Source: Oscillospiraceae bacterium (GTDB lineage: Bacteria > Bacillota > Clostridia > Oscillospirales > CAG-272). From it: a stretch of 39,154 nucleotides of DNA. The notes below the pieces were generated by a model. The model was given only the letters and a program-made list of their open reading frames with translations. It was not told where the DNA came from and did not search any database. The translations under genes and the position numbers were made by a program. Positions 32,700 through 39,154 of the stretch are shown in pieces. Each line of letters begins with the position of its first letter. The stretch's first letter is position 1. The stretch lies in NCBI GenBank assembly GCA_015063645.1, contig SVTS01000019.1, positions 1 through 39,154 of the forward strand, given 5' to 3'.

Positions 32700-33917
32700 T
32701 TATTCTGCTTCCGCAGCTGCGTGCGGCATCTTGTCCAGCCGGAGTGTGGCGGCGCTGGTGATGGAAGCCCTGCCGAATCGGCGGCGGATTGCATCCACAG
32801 TCTGATCCACCGTCTCCGTTTTTTCCATCTCTTCCGCCGGGCAGAGCAGGGTGATCTGCTCCGCACAATCCGCCTCATCCAGCCGGATTGCCCGTACGCA
32901 CAGCATGCGTATGGGCTTTGCCCAGGTGTAATTCCGGCAGAATACGGCAAAGGCCCGGCGGGCAATGGTAAGCGCATTCTGCGTGGGAGAATCCAGCTTC
33001 GCCTGCCATTCTTTCACGGACAGATCACAGCATTTAACGGTCAGTGAGACGCCTTTTGCCTTTTTATCCGCCTCTCTCAGCCGACAGGCAACCTCATCCG
33101 AGAGCGCAAGAATCATCGGCCATACTTCCGACTCGTCTGTGAGGTCAGCGCGGAATGTAATTCCGTTTCCGACGGACTGAATGGGCGGATGATATCCCGC
33201 AGGCATGACTGCGGAGAAATCTTCACCGTTGGCATATTGCTTCATGCGGATTCCGCTGATTCCGAATTTTTTTGTCAGAAGTTCATCCGGACAGTGCGCC
33301 AGCGCACCGATGGTGGTGATGCCGTATCGGTACAGAGTCTGTGATGCCGTGCGTCCCACCCCCAGCATCTCTCCCACAGGCAGATCCCAGACGATCTCCC
33401 GGAAATGCTCCTTTGGGATACAGGTTACAGCATCAGGCTTTTTCATATCGCTGCCCAATTTGGCAAAGATCTTATTGAAAGAAACCCCAACGGAAACCGT
33501 AAGTCCCACCTCCCGCTTGATCCGCTGCCGGATCTCGTGGGCGATTTTCTCACCGTCTCCGAAAAGACGGGCGGAAGCGGTCACGTCGATGAAATTTTCA
33601 TCCATGCCGAACGGCTCCACCAGATCGCTGTACTCCAGATAGATCTGCCGCACAAGGCGGGAATATTTTGCATAATGCTGAAAATGCGGCTCCACACTGA
33701 CAAGCCCGGGACATTTTGCCAGCGCCTGTCCGACCGTTTCGCCGGTCTGTACGCCGCATGCTTTTGCGGCGTAATTTTTTGCCAGAACAATCCCGTGCCG
33801 GTCTTCCTTCCGACCGCATACAGCGATCGGATAAGCCTTTAGCTCCGGATGCAGCATGCATTCCACAGATGCATAAAAATTATTGAGGTCGCTGTGCAGA
33901 ATTGTACGTTCTTCCAT
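32700..33917 (-). CDS. dinB: Y-family DNA polymerase (DinB/UmuC group)
   Basis: This 405-residue polymerase performs error-prone synthesis across lesions. The N-terminal ILHSDLNNFYASVECMLHP carries the first catalytic Asp and the aromatic steric-gate region. The second catalytic motif reads GMDENFIDVT, with Asn where most members have Ala (DEAF). The helix-hairpin-helix thumb (LGVGRTASQTLYRYGITTIGALA) and a C-terminal little-finger domain are present. It is the Gram-positive-type branch with NFYASVEC. The start is ATG at 33917; its ribosome-binding site is weak. A promoter lies about 110 bases upstream. It leads an operon with two small genes, and is divergent from an XRE/ImmA pair. Confidence 0.93.
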   Translation of the reverse strand: MEERTILHSDLNNFYASVECMLHPELKAYPIAVCGRKEDRHGIVLAKNYAAKACGVQTGETVGQALAKCPGLVSVEPHFQHYAKYSRLVRQIYLEYSDLVEPFGMDENFIDVTASARLFGDGEKIAHEIRQRIKREVGLTVSVGVSFNKIFAKLGSDMKKPDAVTCIPKEHFREIVWDLPVGEMLGVGRTASQTLYRYGITTIGALAHCPDELLTKKFGISGIRMKQYANGEDFSAVMPAGYHPPIQSVGNGITFRADLTDESEVWPMILALSDEVACRLREADKKAKGVSLTVKCCDLSVKEWQAKLDSPTQNALTIARRAFAVFCRNYTWAKPIRMLCVRAIRLDEADCAEQITLLCPAEEMEKTETVDQTVDAIRRRFGRASITSAATLRLDKMPHAAAEAE

Positions 33918-33936
33918 GGTTTTTCTCTGTAAATCC

Positions 33937-33965
33937 TTGACATACTTCCGGATGTGTGCTATAAT
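33937..33965 (+). promoter_or_regulatory. Forward promoter of the XRE/ImmA operon
   Basis: TTGACA (33937-33942) and TATAAT (33960-33965) are perfect and 17 bases apart. The start near 33972 gives a leader of about 128 bases. The -35 box is only 20 bases upstream of the dinB start codon, that is, inside the dinB leader. Confidence 0.9.
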
Positions 33966-33973
33966 ACACACAT
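33952..33973. promoter_or_regulatory. Candidate operator 1 around the forward -10
   Basis: ATGTGTG-N8-CACACAT is a perfect 7-bp inverted repeat whose centre is the TATAAT of the forward promoter. It is the best candidate for XRE-repressor autoregulation. Confidence 0.78.
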
Positions 33974-34025
33974 GACGATGTGCGTTTGCGACATGTGAAC
34001 GACGTATATCGGTGTGTTTGATTAT

Positions 34026-34054
34026 ATTATACACATCAAAATGTGTCTTGTCAA
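34026..34054 (-). promoter_or_regulatory. Reverse promoter of the dinB operon
   Basis: On the reverse strand TTGACA (34054-34049) and TATAAT (34031-34026) are perfect and 17 bases apart. Start near 34019, so the leader overlaps that of the XRE operon over about 48 bases. The two promoters point at each other. Confidence 0.9.
34031..34046. promoter_or_regulatory. Candidate operator 2 in the dinB promoter
   Basis: ACACAT-N4-ATGTGT is a perfect 6-bp inverted repeat filling most of the spacer of the dinB promoter. It uses the same hexamer as operator 1, in opposite polarity. A further ATGTGT is at 34074-34079 just before the XRE ribosome-binding site, and a near copy (ATGTGC) at 33978-33983. Confidence 0.75.
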
Positions 34055-34099
34055 TAGGTTTGCGCACAATTTTATGTGTCATTTGTTGGGAGAATGAGT

Positions 34100-34504
34100 A
34101 TGTCATTTGCAGATAAACTGAAAGAAGCGAGAAAAGAGGCATCCCTGACCCAGAAAGAACTGGCGGAGCAGGCAGGCGTATCCTGGCGTGCCGTGCAGAC
34201 ATGGGAAGCGGGCAGACTGCCGAAGAGTCTGGATCCGGTGATGAAAGTGGCGGCGGTGCTGGGCACCACGGCACAGTCCCTGCTCAGCGATTCGGATACC
34301 TATGTGATCGAAGCAGCGGAAAAAGGCGGTGCCAGAGCCGCCCGGGACGTGGATGAACTGGTCAGCGAGGTCATCGGACTGTTCGCCGGCGGTGATATTG
34401 ATGAAGAAGAAAAGGACGGTATTATGGCGGCGCTGAACGAAGCGTACTGGATCGCAAAGAAGTCCAACGCCAGATATGCGCCGAAGAAATACCGGGAGAA
34501 GTGA
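34100..34504 (+). CDS. XRE-family repressor with C-terminal helical tail
   Basis: The 134-residue protein has a Cro/C1 helix-turn-helix at residues 4-62 (SLTQKELAEQAGVSWRAVQTWEAG). A linker and an acidic C-terminal domain follow (GGDIDEEEKDGIMAALNEAYWIAKKSN). I chose the ATG at 34100 with GGGAG 7 bases upstream; two earlier in-frame ATGs are poorly placed. The next gene, an ImmA-type metalloprotease, starts 3 bases after the stop. In ICEBs1 (ImmR/ImmA) and Deinococcus (DdrO/IrrE) the protease cleaves the XRE partner in its C-terminal part to relieve repression. The same relation is likely here. Confidence 0.9.
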   Translation: MSFADKLKEARKEASLTQKELAEQAGVSWRAVQTWEAGRLPKSLDPVMKVAAVLGTTAQSLLSDSDTYVIEAAEKGGARAARDVDELVSEVIGLFAGGDIDEEEKDGIMAALNEAYWIAKKSNARYAPKKYREK

Positions 34505-34507
34505 CCG

Positions 34508-35017
34508 ATGGTACAGTGTGAATCCATTTCCCGGACGGTACGGGAACTTTGTGCCCGATACGGCACAAGAGATCCGTTCCGCCTGGCGGAAGCGATGGGA
34601 ATCCATATTCTGTATACGGATGCGCTGAAACGGCTCAAAGGCATGTACCGGGTGATCAAGCGGAACCGCTTCATCATTCTGAATGCCAAAAACAGCGAGC
34701 AGATGAACCGTATCGTATGCGCACATGAGCTGGGACATGATCAGCTGCACCGCGTGTTTGCCACGGAGCATGCGCTGCAGGAATTCGCCCTGTACGATAT
34801 GTCCACCCGTCCGGAATACGAAGCCAATATCTTCGCGGCAGAACTGCTGCTTGAGGATGAAACGGTGCTGGATATGATCCGGGACGGAATGGATACCGTG
34901 CAGATCGCAGCTGCGTCCGAAACGGATATCAATCTGGTGGCGCTGAAAGCGGATTGCCTGATCCGTGCCGGATATGAACTGCGCGGACAGACGCATCGAT
35001 CCGGATTTTTGAAATAA
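34508..35017 (+). CDS. ImmA/IrrE-family metallopeptidase
   Basis: The protein has 169 residues. The zinc motif HELGH is at 73-77 and the third ligand is probably Glu105 in YEANIFAAELLL, as usual for the COG2856 family. Such proteases act in the cytoplasm by cutting a partner XRE repressor after DNA damage or other signals. The start at 34508 is 3 bases after the XRE stop with a ribosome-binding site (GGGAGAAG) inside that gene. NUDIX and SDR genes follow on the same strand. The combination with a divergent dinB is discussed in the findings. Confidence 0.93.
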   Translation: MVQCESISRTVRELCARYGTRDPFRLAEAMGIHILYTDALKRLKGMYRVIKRNRFIILNAKNSEQMNRIVCAHELGHDQLHRVFATEHALQEFALYDMSTRPEYEANIFAAELLLEDETVLDMIRDGMDTVQIAAASETDINLVALKADCLIRAGYELRGQTHRSGFLK

Positions 35018-35050
35018 GAGATAGCTATTTATAGAAAAGGGAGTCATAAT

Positions 35051-35440
35051 ATGACGGAAGTAGTAGCTGCCCTGATATGGAAAGATAATACGTTCATGAT
35101 CTGCCAGAGACCCGCACATAAAGCACGTGGGCTTCTGTGGGAATTCGTAGGCGGTAAAGTGGAACCGGGAGAAACGGGAGAGCAGGCACTTGTCAGAGAG
35201 TGCAGGGAAGAGCTTGCTGTTACCCTTTCGGTGAAGGAGATATTTATGGACGTTGTCCATGAATATCCGGATCTTACCGTGCATCTGACACTGTTCAATG
35301 CCGTAATTGCGGAGGGCGTTCCCGTTATGCTGGAGCATAACGATATCCGCTGGATCACCCCGGAGGAGATTCCGCAATACGCTTTCTGTCCGGCGGATGA
35401 GGAGATCCTGCGGGAAATTATAAAAAAATATGGAAAATAA
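35051..35440 (+). CDS. NUDIX hydrolase, MutT-like nucleotide pyrophosphohydrolase
   Basis: The 129-residue protein is of MutT type. The NUDIX box spans residues 35-57: GGKVEPGETGEQALVRECREEL, with Ala56 where the final Gly is typical. Start AALIWKDNTFMICQRP is typical of (8-oxo)dGTP diphosphatases. It would clean damaged nucleotides from the pool. It begins 33 bases after the protease gene with AAGGGAG. Its position makes it part of the damage-response group, though it may also have its own expression. Its end overlaps the SDR start by 11 bases. Confidence 0.92.
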   Translation: MTEVVAALIWKDNTFMICQRPAHKARGLLWEFVGGKVEPGETGEQALVRECREELAVTLSVKEIFMDVVHEYPDLTVHLTLFNAVIAEGVPVMLEHNDIRWITPEEIPQYAFCPADEEILREIIKKYGK

Positions 35441-36236
35441 AAAAAGACAGTATATTCTGATCACAGGCGCATACGGCGGTATGGGACGTGCAGCGGCAAA
35501 GCTTCTTGCACAGCAGGGATTCCGGATTCTTGCCCTTGACCGTAAGACCGGGGAGGAGAGTGAAAACATCATCCCGATCGAAGCGGATATTACCTCTGAG
35601 GAGAGCGTCAGATGCGCTTTGGAGACTGTGCGCAGCTATACCGATGCACTGTACGCAATCGTGCATTTTGCGGGAATATATATGCTGGATTCTCTTGTCG
35701 AAATGGACACTGCACAATTCCGGCACATTTTTGAGGTTAATCTGCAGGGCGCATTCCTTGTCGATAAACTCTTTCTGCCTCTTTTGCCAAAGGGCAGCCG
35801 CATTCTCATCACCACAAGTGAACTTGCGCCGCTGGATCCGCTTCCGTTCACTGGAATCTATGCCGTAACCAAAGGTGCGCTGGATAAATATGCCTATTCG
35901 CTCCGCATGGAACTGCAGCTGCTCGGTGTTTCCGTATCGGTGCTTCGTGCAGGTGCGGTGGATACCGGAATGCTTGGCGTATCCACGGATGCACTTGACC
36001 GATTCTGCAGCAAAACCGCGCTGTATACCTGTAACGCGGATCGGTTCAGGAAAATTGTCAATCGCGTAGAGGCAAGATGTATTCCGCCCGGAAAAATTGC
36101 GGCGAAAACGGCATCCATCCTTGCAAAAAAGAATCCGGCATTTGCATACAGCATCAACCGCAATCCGCTGCTGCTTCTGCTGAATATCCTGCCGAAACGC
36201 ATGCAGCTGTGGGCGATCCGCCAGGTGCTGAAATAA
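35430..36236 (+). CDS. Short-chain dehydrogenase/reductase
   Basis: This 268-residue classical SDR has the nucleotide motif TGAYGGMG (12-19), a Tyr144-Lys148 YxxxK pair, and VHFAGIYMLDSL replacing the usual NNAG. The serine of the triad is probably in TTSELAP. The start at 35430 overlaps the NUDIX gene by 11 bases, without a good ribosome-binding site, so translation is coupled. The substrate is unknown. A hydrophobic C-terminal segment (NPLLLLLNILPKRMQLW) may bind membrane or the dimer partner. Confidence 0.88.
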   Translation: MENKKRQYILITGAYGGMGRAAAKLLAQQGFRILALDRKTGEESENIIPIEADITSEESVRCALETVRSYTDALYAIVHFAGIYMLDSLVEMDTAQFRHIFEVNLQGAFLVDKLFLPLLPKGSRILITTSELAPLDPLPFTGIYAVTKGALDKYAYSLRMELQLLGVSVSVLRAGAVDTGMLGVSTDALDRFCSKTALYTCNADRFRKIVNRVEARCIPPGKIAAKTASILAKKNPAFAYSINRNPLLLLLNILPKRMQLWAIRQVLK

Positions 36237-36262
36237 GGAAAGAAACACAGCTGTGCGGATGC

Positions 36263-36291
36263 TTGACAAAGCAGCAGGGCTGTGTTACAAT
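36263..36291 (+). promoter_or_regulatory. Promoter of the GH123/DUF4091-like gene
   Basis: TTGACA (36263-36268) and TACAAT (36286-36291) are 17 bases apart, 48 bases before the start codon. No terminator is visible between the SDR gene and this promoter. Confidence 0.88.
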
Positions 36292-36339
36292 AATCGAAGA
36301 ACAAAAGCGTAAATTTTTACCGCGGAAAAGGAGAAAACC

Positions 36340-38004
36340 ATGCGTTACATTGTTGTAGATTCTGCTGAATTCACCTATCCGGATCAGATGAACTATTCCT
36401 CTGCCGCAAAGACCGTCACCGTCGATGCACCCCGGGGCGGCTGGGCAACTTTCCAGATTCTGCTTGACGGACTGCATGCCGATCATCGGCGGGAAAACTG
36501 GCTTCCGGAATCCATTTACAATGACCCTGCCGTGCGGGAGCAGGCAGAGATCGGCTTCCCCAGAATGGGCGGCGTTTCCGTAAAGACAGAGCTTTCTCTG
36601 CCTGTGGAATGGTATTCGCTGGTGCCTGTTACCGTGGAGCGGAATCACGGTCTGAATCCCGATGCATACAAACCGCATTTCCCGGAGCGTGTCGCTCCCT
36701 ACCGCGTGTATGACTGCCTCCGTCCCTTCGACTGTACGCTGGACGTGGGCGTAGGCGACGGCAGAAATCCGGACACAGCCATCGGCGGTCTGTACGGCGC
36801 GATTCGTGTGCCGGAAGATGCAGAAGCCGGTGAATATACCGCTTCCGTAGAAATCACCGCAGGAGGGGAAGCCCTGTCGATCCCACTGCAGCTGACAGTG
36901 TATAAAGCCGTCCTGCCCCGGGAGAGTCTGAAAATCATCCAGGGGTACAGCGCAGACCGTGTGGCAAAGTACCACGGCGTTGAATACGGATCCGAAGAAT
37001 TTAATGAACTGGACGATGCATACATAAAATTACTTCGCCGTATGCGGCAGAATATGATGTATACCGGCGGCGTAAAAGTCACGGAAGTGGAGAAAAACAA
37101 ATATGAGTTTGATTTCTCCGTGATGGAGGCAAAAATGCGCCGGCAGCTGGCACAGGGAATGCAGTACTTCAACGGCCCGTCCGTGGGCTGGCGCCAGAGC
37201 TGGCAGGGCTCTACCATCCTGCTCAACGGTAAAATCCCCTCCATGAGTTACGAAGGATATTGCTATCTGTCCCAGTATCTGCCCGCCCTTCACGATATGC
37301 TGGAGAAAAACGGATGGCTGGATCGCTTCGTGATGGGTATTGCAGACGAGCCCAATGATCACAACGCTACCGAATTCCGTGCGCTCTGCGGTCTCGTTCG
37401 TAAATTCGTGCCGGATATCCGCCTGATTGATGCCATGAGCTACGGCAATCTCCACGGTGCGCTGGATATCTGGGTGCCGCTGAATGCCGAGTATGACAGA
37501 CATCGGACGGAAATTGAAACCCTCCGCGCCAACGGCGACGAAATCTGGCACTATGTCTGCTGCGTTCCGCGCCGTGACGAATATATCAACCGCCTGATGG
37601 ATTATCCCCTGCTGGCAACCAGGTATCTGTTCTGGGGCAACTATGCATATAATCTTACCGGTTATCTCCACTGGGCATCCAACTGCTATCAGCCCGGTCA
37701 GGATCCGTTCCGCCTGAACTGTCCGGAACATCATAATACGGACAGCGTCTGCTATCTCCCCTCCGGTGATACCCATCTGATCTATCCCGGAGAAGACGGT
37801 CCCTGGATGTCCATCCGCGGCGAAGCCCAGAGAGAAAGCGTCGAGGAATATGAAATGCTCTGCGCTCTCGCGAAGAGTGATAAAACCAAAGCCGATGCAA
37901 TCTGCGCAAGGGTGTTCCGCTCTTTCCGGGATGTGGAATATGATGTATCCGCATTCCGCACTGCCAGACGGGAACTGCTTGAAGCGCTCAGCGAAGCTGA
38001 ATAA
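36340..38004 (+). CDS. GH123/DUF4091-like glycoside hydrolase
   Basis: This 554-residue protein has an N-terminal beta-sandwich (about 1-190), followed by a TIM barrel. MGIADEPNDH carries an Asp336-Glu337 pair, matching the Asp-Glu of GH123 substrate-assisted N-acetylgalactosaminidases. The segment YLFWGNYAYNLTGYLHWASNCYQPGQDPF is the DUF4091 signature near the C-terminus. There is no signal peptide. If the family mechanism holds it cuts N-acetylhexosamine from an imported glycan, which fits the murQ and lyase genes of the window. The ATG follows AAAAGGAG. Confidence 0.82.
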   Translation: MRYIVVDSAEFTYPDQMNYSSAAKTVTVDAPRGGWATFQILLDGLHADHRRENWLPESIYNDPAVREQAEIGFPRMGGVSVKTELSLPVEWYSLVPVTVERNHGLNPDAYKPHFPERVAPYRVYDCLRPFDCTLDVGVGDGRNPDTAIGGLYGAIRVPEDAEAGEYTASVEITAGGEALSIPLQLTVYKAVLPRESLKIIQGYSADRVAKYHGVEYGSEEFNELDDAYIKLLRRMRQNMMYTGGVKVTEVEKNKYEFDFSVMEAKMRRQLAQGMQYFNGPSVGWRQSWQGSTILLNGKIPSMSYEGYCYLSQYLPALHDMLEKNGWLDRFVMGIADEPNDHNATEFRALCGLVRKFVPDIRLIDAMSYGNLHGALDIWVPLNAEYDRHRTEIETLRANGDEIWHYVCCVPRRDEYINRLMDYPLLATRYLFWGNYAYNLTGYLHWASNCYQPGQDPFRLNCPEHHNTDSVCYLPSGDTHLIYPGEDGPWMSIRGEAQRESVEEYEMLCALAKSDKTKADAICARVFRSFRDVEYDVSAFRTARRELLEALSEAE

Positions 38005-38030
38005 TCAGCGGAAGACCGGGATGGCTGAAT

Positions 38031-38966
38031 ATGATCATCAGTGCAAGCCGCCGCACGGATATACCGACATACTACAGTGAGTGGTTTTTCAATCGTCTGA
38101 AAGCCGGCTATGTGTATGTCCGCAATCCCATGCACGCGCATCGGATCAGTAAAATATCCCTCTCTCCCTCCGTCGTGGACGGAATCGTGTTCTGGACTAA
38201 AAATCCGATCCCCATGACTGCACATCTGGATAAGCTGGATGAGTATGCCTTTTACTTTCAGTTTACCCTGAACGCCTACGGAACGGATATAGAACCGGGC
38301 GTCCCCGGTAAGAATGATGTCCTTATCCCCGCTTTCCGGGAACTTTCGGAGAGGATCGGCGCGGAACGCGTCATCTGGCGGTATGATCCCATCATGCTTA
38401 CCGCAAAATATACTGCAGAATATCATGTGAAATATTTTGGAGAACTGGTAAAAAGACTTGCCGGATATACGCACACATGTGTGATAAGTTTCATTGATTT
38501 CTACCGTAATACGCGCACGCAGCTCAGGGATTTTGATATGCTTCCGCTGGATGAATCCTGTATGTATGAGCTGGCTGAATGCCTTGCGGAGATAGCCCGT
38601 GAAAATGGTCTGAAGCTGGAAAGCTGTGCGGAGACAGTCCATCTTGAACAGTTCGGCATACAGCACGGACACTGCGTTGACCGCATGCGCTTCGAGAAAA
38701 TTCTGCACTGTAAACTGAAGCTGTCCGCGGATAAAAATCAACGTGCGGCATGCGGATGTGTGGAGAGTATTGACATAGGTGCCTATAATACCTGCCGAAA
38801 CGGATGCAGATATTGCTATGCCAATTATATTCCCTCCGTCGTCAGCAGAAATGCGGAGGCACATAATCCCGCCTCGCCCCTGCTTTTCGGTGAGGTATCC
38901 TCTGAGGATATAATCTCAGAGCGAAAAATGGTGTCGCTGAAAGAAGATCAGCTGAACATTCTCTGA
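38031..38966 (+). CDS. DUF1848-family protein with C-terminal Cys cluster
   Basis: The 311-residue protein starts with the DUF1848 signature MIISASRRTDIPTYYSEWF and continues with VDGIVFWTKNP, IWRYDPI and CVISFIDFY, pointing to a TIM-barrel-like fold. The C-terminal CGCVESIDIGAYNTC is followed by the CxxxCxxC arrangement Cys255, Cys259, Cys262 (CRNGCRYC), like that of radical-SAM enzymes but placed at the C-terminus. It likely binds an iron-sulfur cluster. The function of the family is not known to me; the photolyase-like spore-product lyases are only a loose parallel. It starts 27 bases after the glycosidase gene. Confidence 0.88.
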   Translation: MIISASRRTDIPTYYSEWFFNRLKAGYVYVRNPMHAHRISKISLSPSVVDGIVFWTKNPIPMTAHLDKLDEYAFYFQFTLNAYGTDIEPGVPGKNDVLIPAFRELSERIGAERVIWRYDPIMLTAKYTAEYHVKYFGELVKRLAGYTHTCVISFIDFYRNTRTQLRDFDMLPLDESCMYELAECLAEIARENGLKLESCAETVHLEQFGIQHGHCVDRMRFEKILHCKLKLSADKNQRAACGCVESIDIGAYNTCRNGCRYCYANYIPSVVSRNAEAHNPASPLLFGEVSSEDIISERKMVSLKEDQLNIL

Positions 38967-39032
38967 TTATCCCGGAGGCTTTTCGCGCATTGTACCGGAC
39001 TGTCGCAGGGAGAAAATCAGAAACGACAAAAA

Positions 39033-39065
39033 GGAGGTGTTGCATTTAACAAATGCAACACCTCC
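39033..39065. repeat. 15-bp perfect inverted repeat after the DUF1848 gene
   Basis: GGAGGTGTTGCATTT (39033-39047) and its exact complement (39051-39065) pair around AAC. The stem is preceded by an A run. The right side has no direct T run (GCGAGTTTT follows), so as a terminator it would be imperfect; it abuts the next structured element. Confidence 0.9.
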
Positions 39066-39133
39066 GCGAGTTTTCCTTGACCGTTTACACGGTCATTTTT
39101 GCCCGTTCACGGGCAAAAACCGGAAACGCTCGC
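39066..39133. repeat. Predicted three-way-junction structured element
   Basis: The outer helix pairs GCGAGTTTTCC (39066-39076) with 39122-39133, 11 pairs with one bulged C. Inside are hairpin GACCG/CGGTC (39079-39094) and hairpin TTTTTGCCCG/CGGGCAAAAA (39096-39119). Almost every base is paired. It could be a structured RNA or a REP/MITE-like palindromic element. I know no family to assign. Confidence 0.7.
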
Positions 39134-39136
39134 CAC

Positions 39137-39153
39137 AAATTCCTACGGAATTT
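39137..39153. repeat. Short inverted repeat at the right edge
   Basis: AAATTCC (39137-39143) and GGAATTT (39147-39153) pair around TAC. It continues the series of palindromes and may run on beyond the window. Confidence 0.7.
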
Positions 39154-39154
39154 C

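Noticed and set aside
33985..34010. Possible LexA box (CGACATGTGAACG)
   Set aside because: It resembles the Gram-positive SOS box only in part; the symmetric CGAAC-N4-GTTCG pattern is not met. The ATGTGT repeats explain the area better.
34100..35017. Prophage or ICE remnant suggested by XRE/ImmA
   Set aside because: There is no integrase, relaxase, structural gene or attachment repeat in the surrounding sequence. The pair is tightly placed with dinB and NUDIX genes instead.
1..39154. CRISPR array or insertion sequence
   Set aside because: No regularly spaced repeats and no transposase-like protein were seen on either strand. The only long direct repeat is the 121-bp pair inside the giant gene.

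Overview
The window looks like chromosomal DNA of an anaerobic, probably gut- or rumen-associated member of the Clostridia (Bacillota). This is inferred, not proved. The reasons are strong GGAGG ribosome-binding sites, textbook TTGACA-17-TATAAT promoters, a yybP-ykoY manganese riboswitch, a LrgA/LrgB pair, a BspA-type giant secreted protein, many glycan-active enzymes, a DUF1848 protein and an XRE/ImmA pair. Base composition is even to slightly GC-rich by eye. No integrase, transposase, phage structural gene or CRISPR array is visible.

Left part (1-18121), mostly forward. A GH127-type gene runs in from the left edge, followed by a low-molecular-weight phosphatase and an unknown gene. A tRNA-Lys with its own promoter and terminator comes next. 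Then come a beta-helix protein, an SGNH hydrolase and an FAD oxidoreductase, followed by lrgA/lrgB. Bases 7131-11435 hold a cell-wall-sugar operon: an XRE-kinase fusion, murQ and a clan-A glycoside hydrolase. Bases 11473-18121 hold a catabolic cluster with an NAD-dependent epimerase-like protein, a DHDPS-family aldolase, a TetR regulator, a two-module FAD protein and an N-acetylneuraminate-lyase-like aldolase. A perfect palindrome directly after the first promoter, and a related site at the second promoter, are good candidates for TetR control.

Middle (18198-23922). A reverse AraC-type regulator with a TTG start diverges from a ceramidase-like/DegT aminotransferase pair. Facing these is a reverse three-gene operon (mntP, a polyprenol/diacylglycerol-kinase-like gene and a CDF-like gene). 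It is headed by a yybP-ykoY riboswitch whose P1 strand is also one arm of an intrinsic terminator.

Bases 23962-30819 encode one 2285-residue secreted multidomain protein on the reverse strand, followed upstream by a reverse ketopantoate-reductase gene (31001-32020).

Right part (32120-36236) is the most interesting region. A reverse operon carries a Y-family DNA polymerase, a small unknown protein and an IreB-like protein. It is divergent from a forward operon with an XRE repressor, an ImmA/IrrE metalloprotease, a NUDIX hydrolase and an SDR. The two promoters lie face to face in a 182-bp gap with many ATGTGT/ACACAT half-sites. By analogy with ImmR/ImmA and DdrO/IrrE, this looks like a protease-triggered switch for translesion synthesis. 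The window ends with a GH123/DUF4091-like gene, a DUF1848 gene and a densely folded palindromic element (39033-39153).
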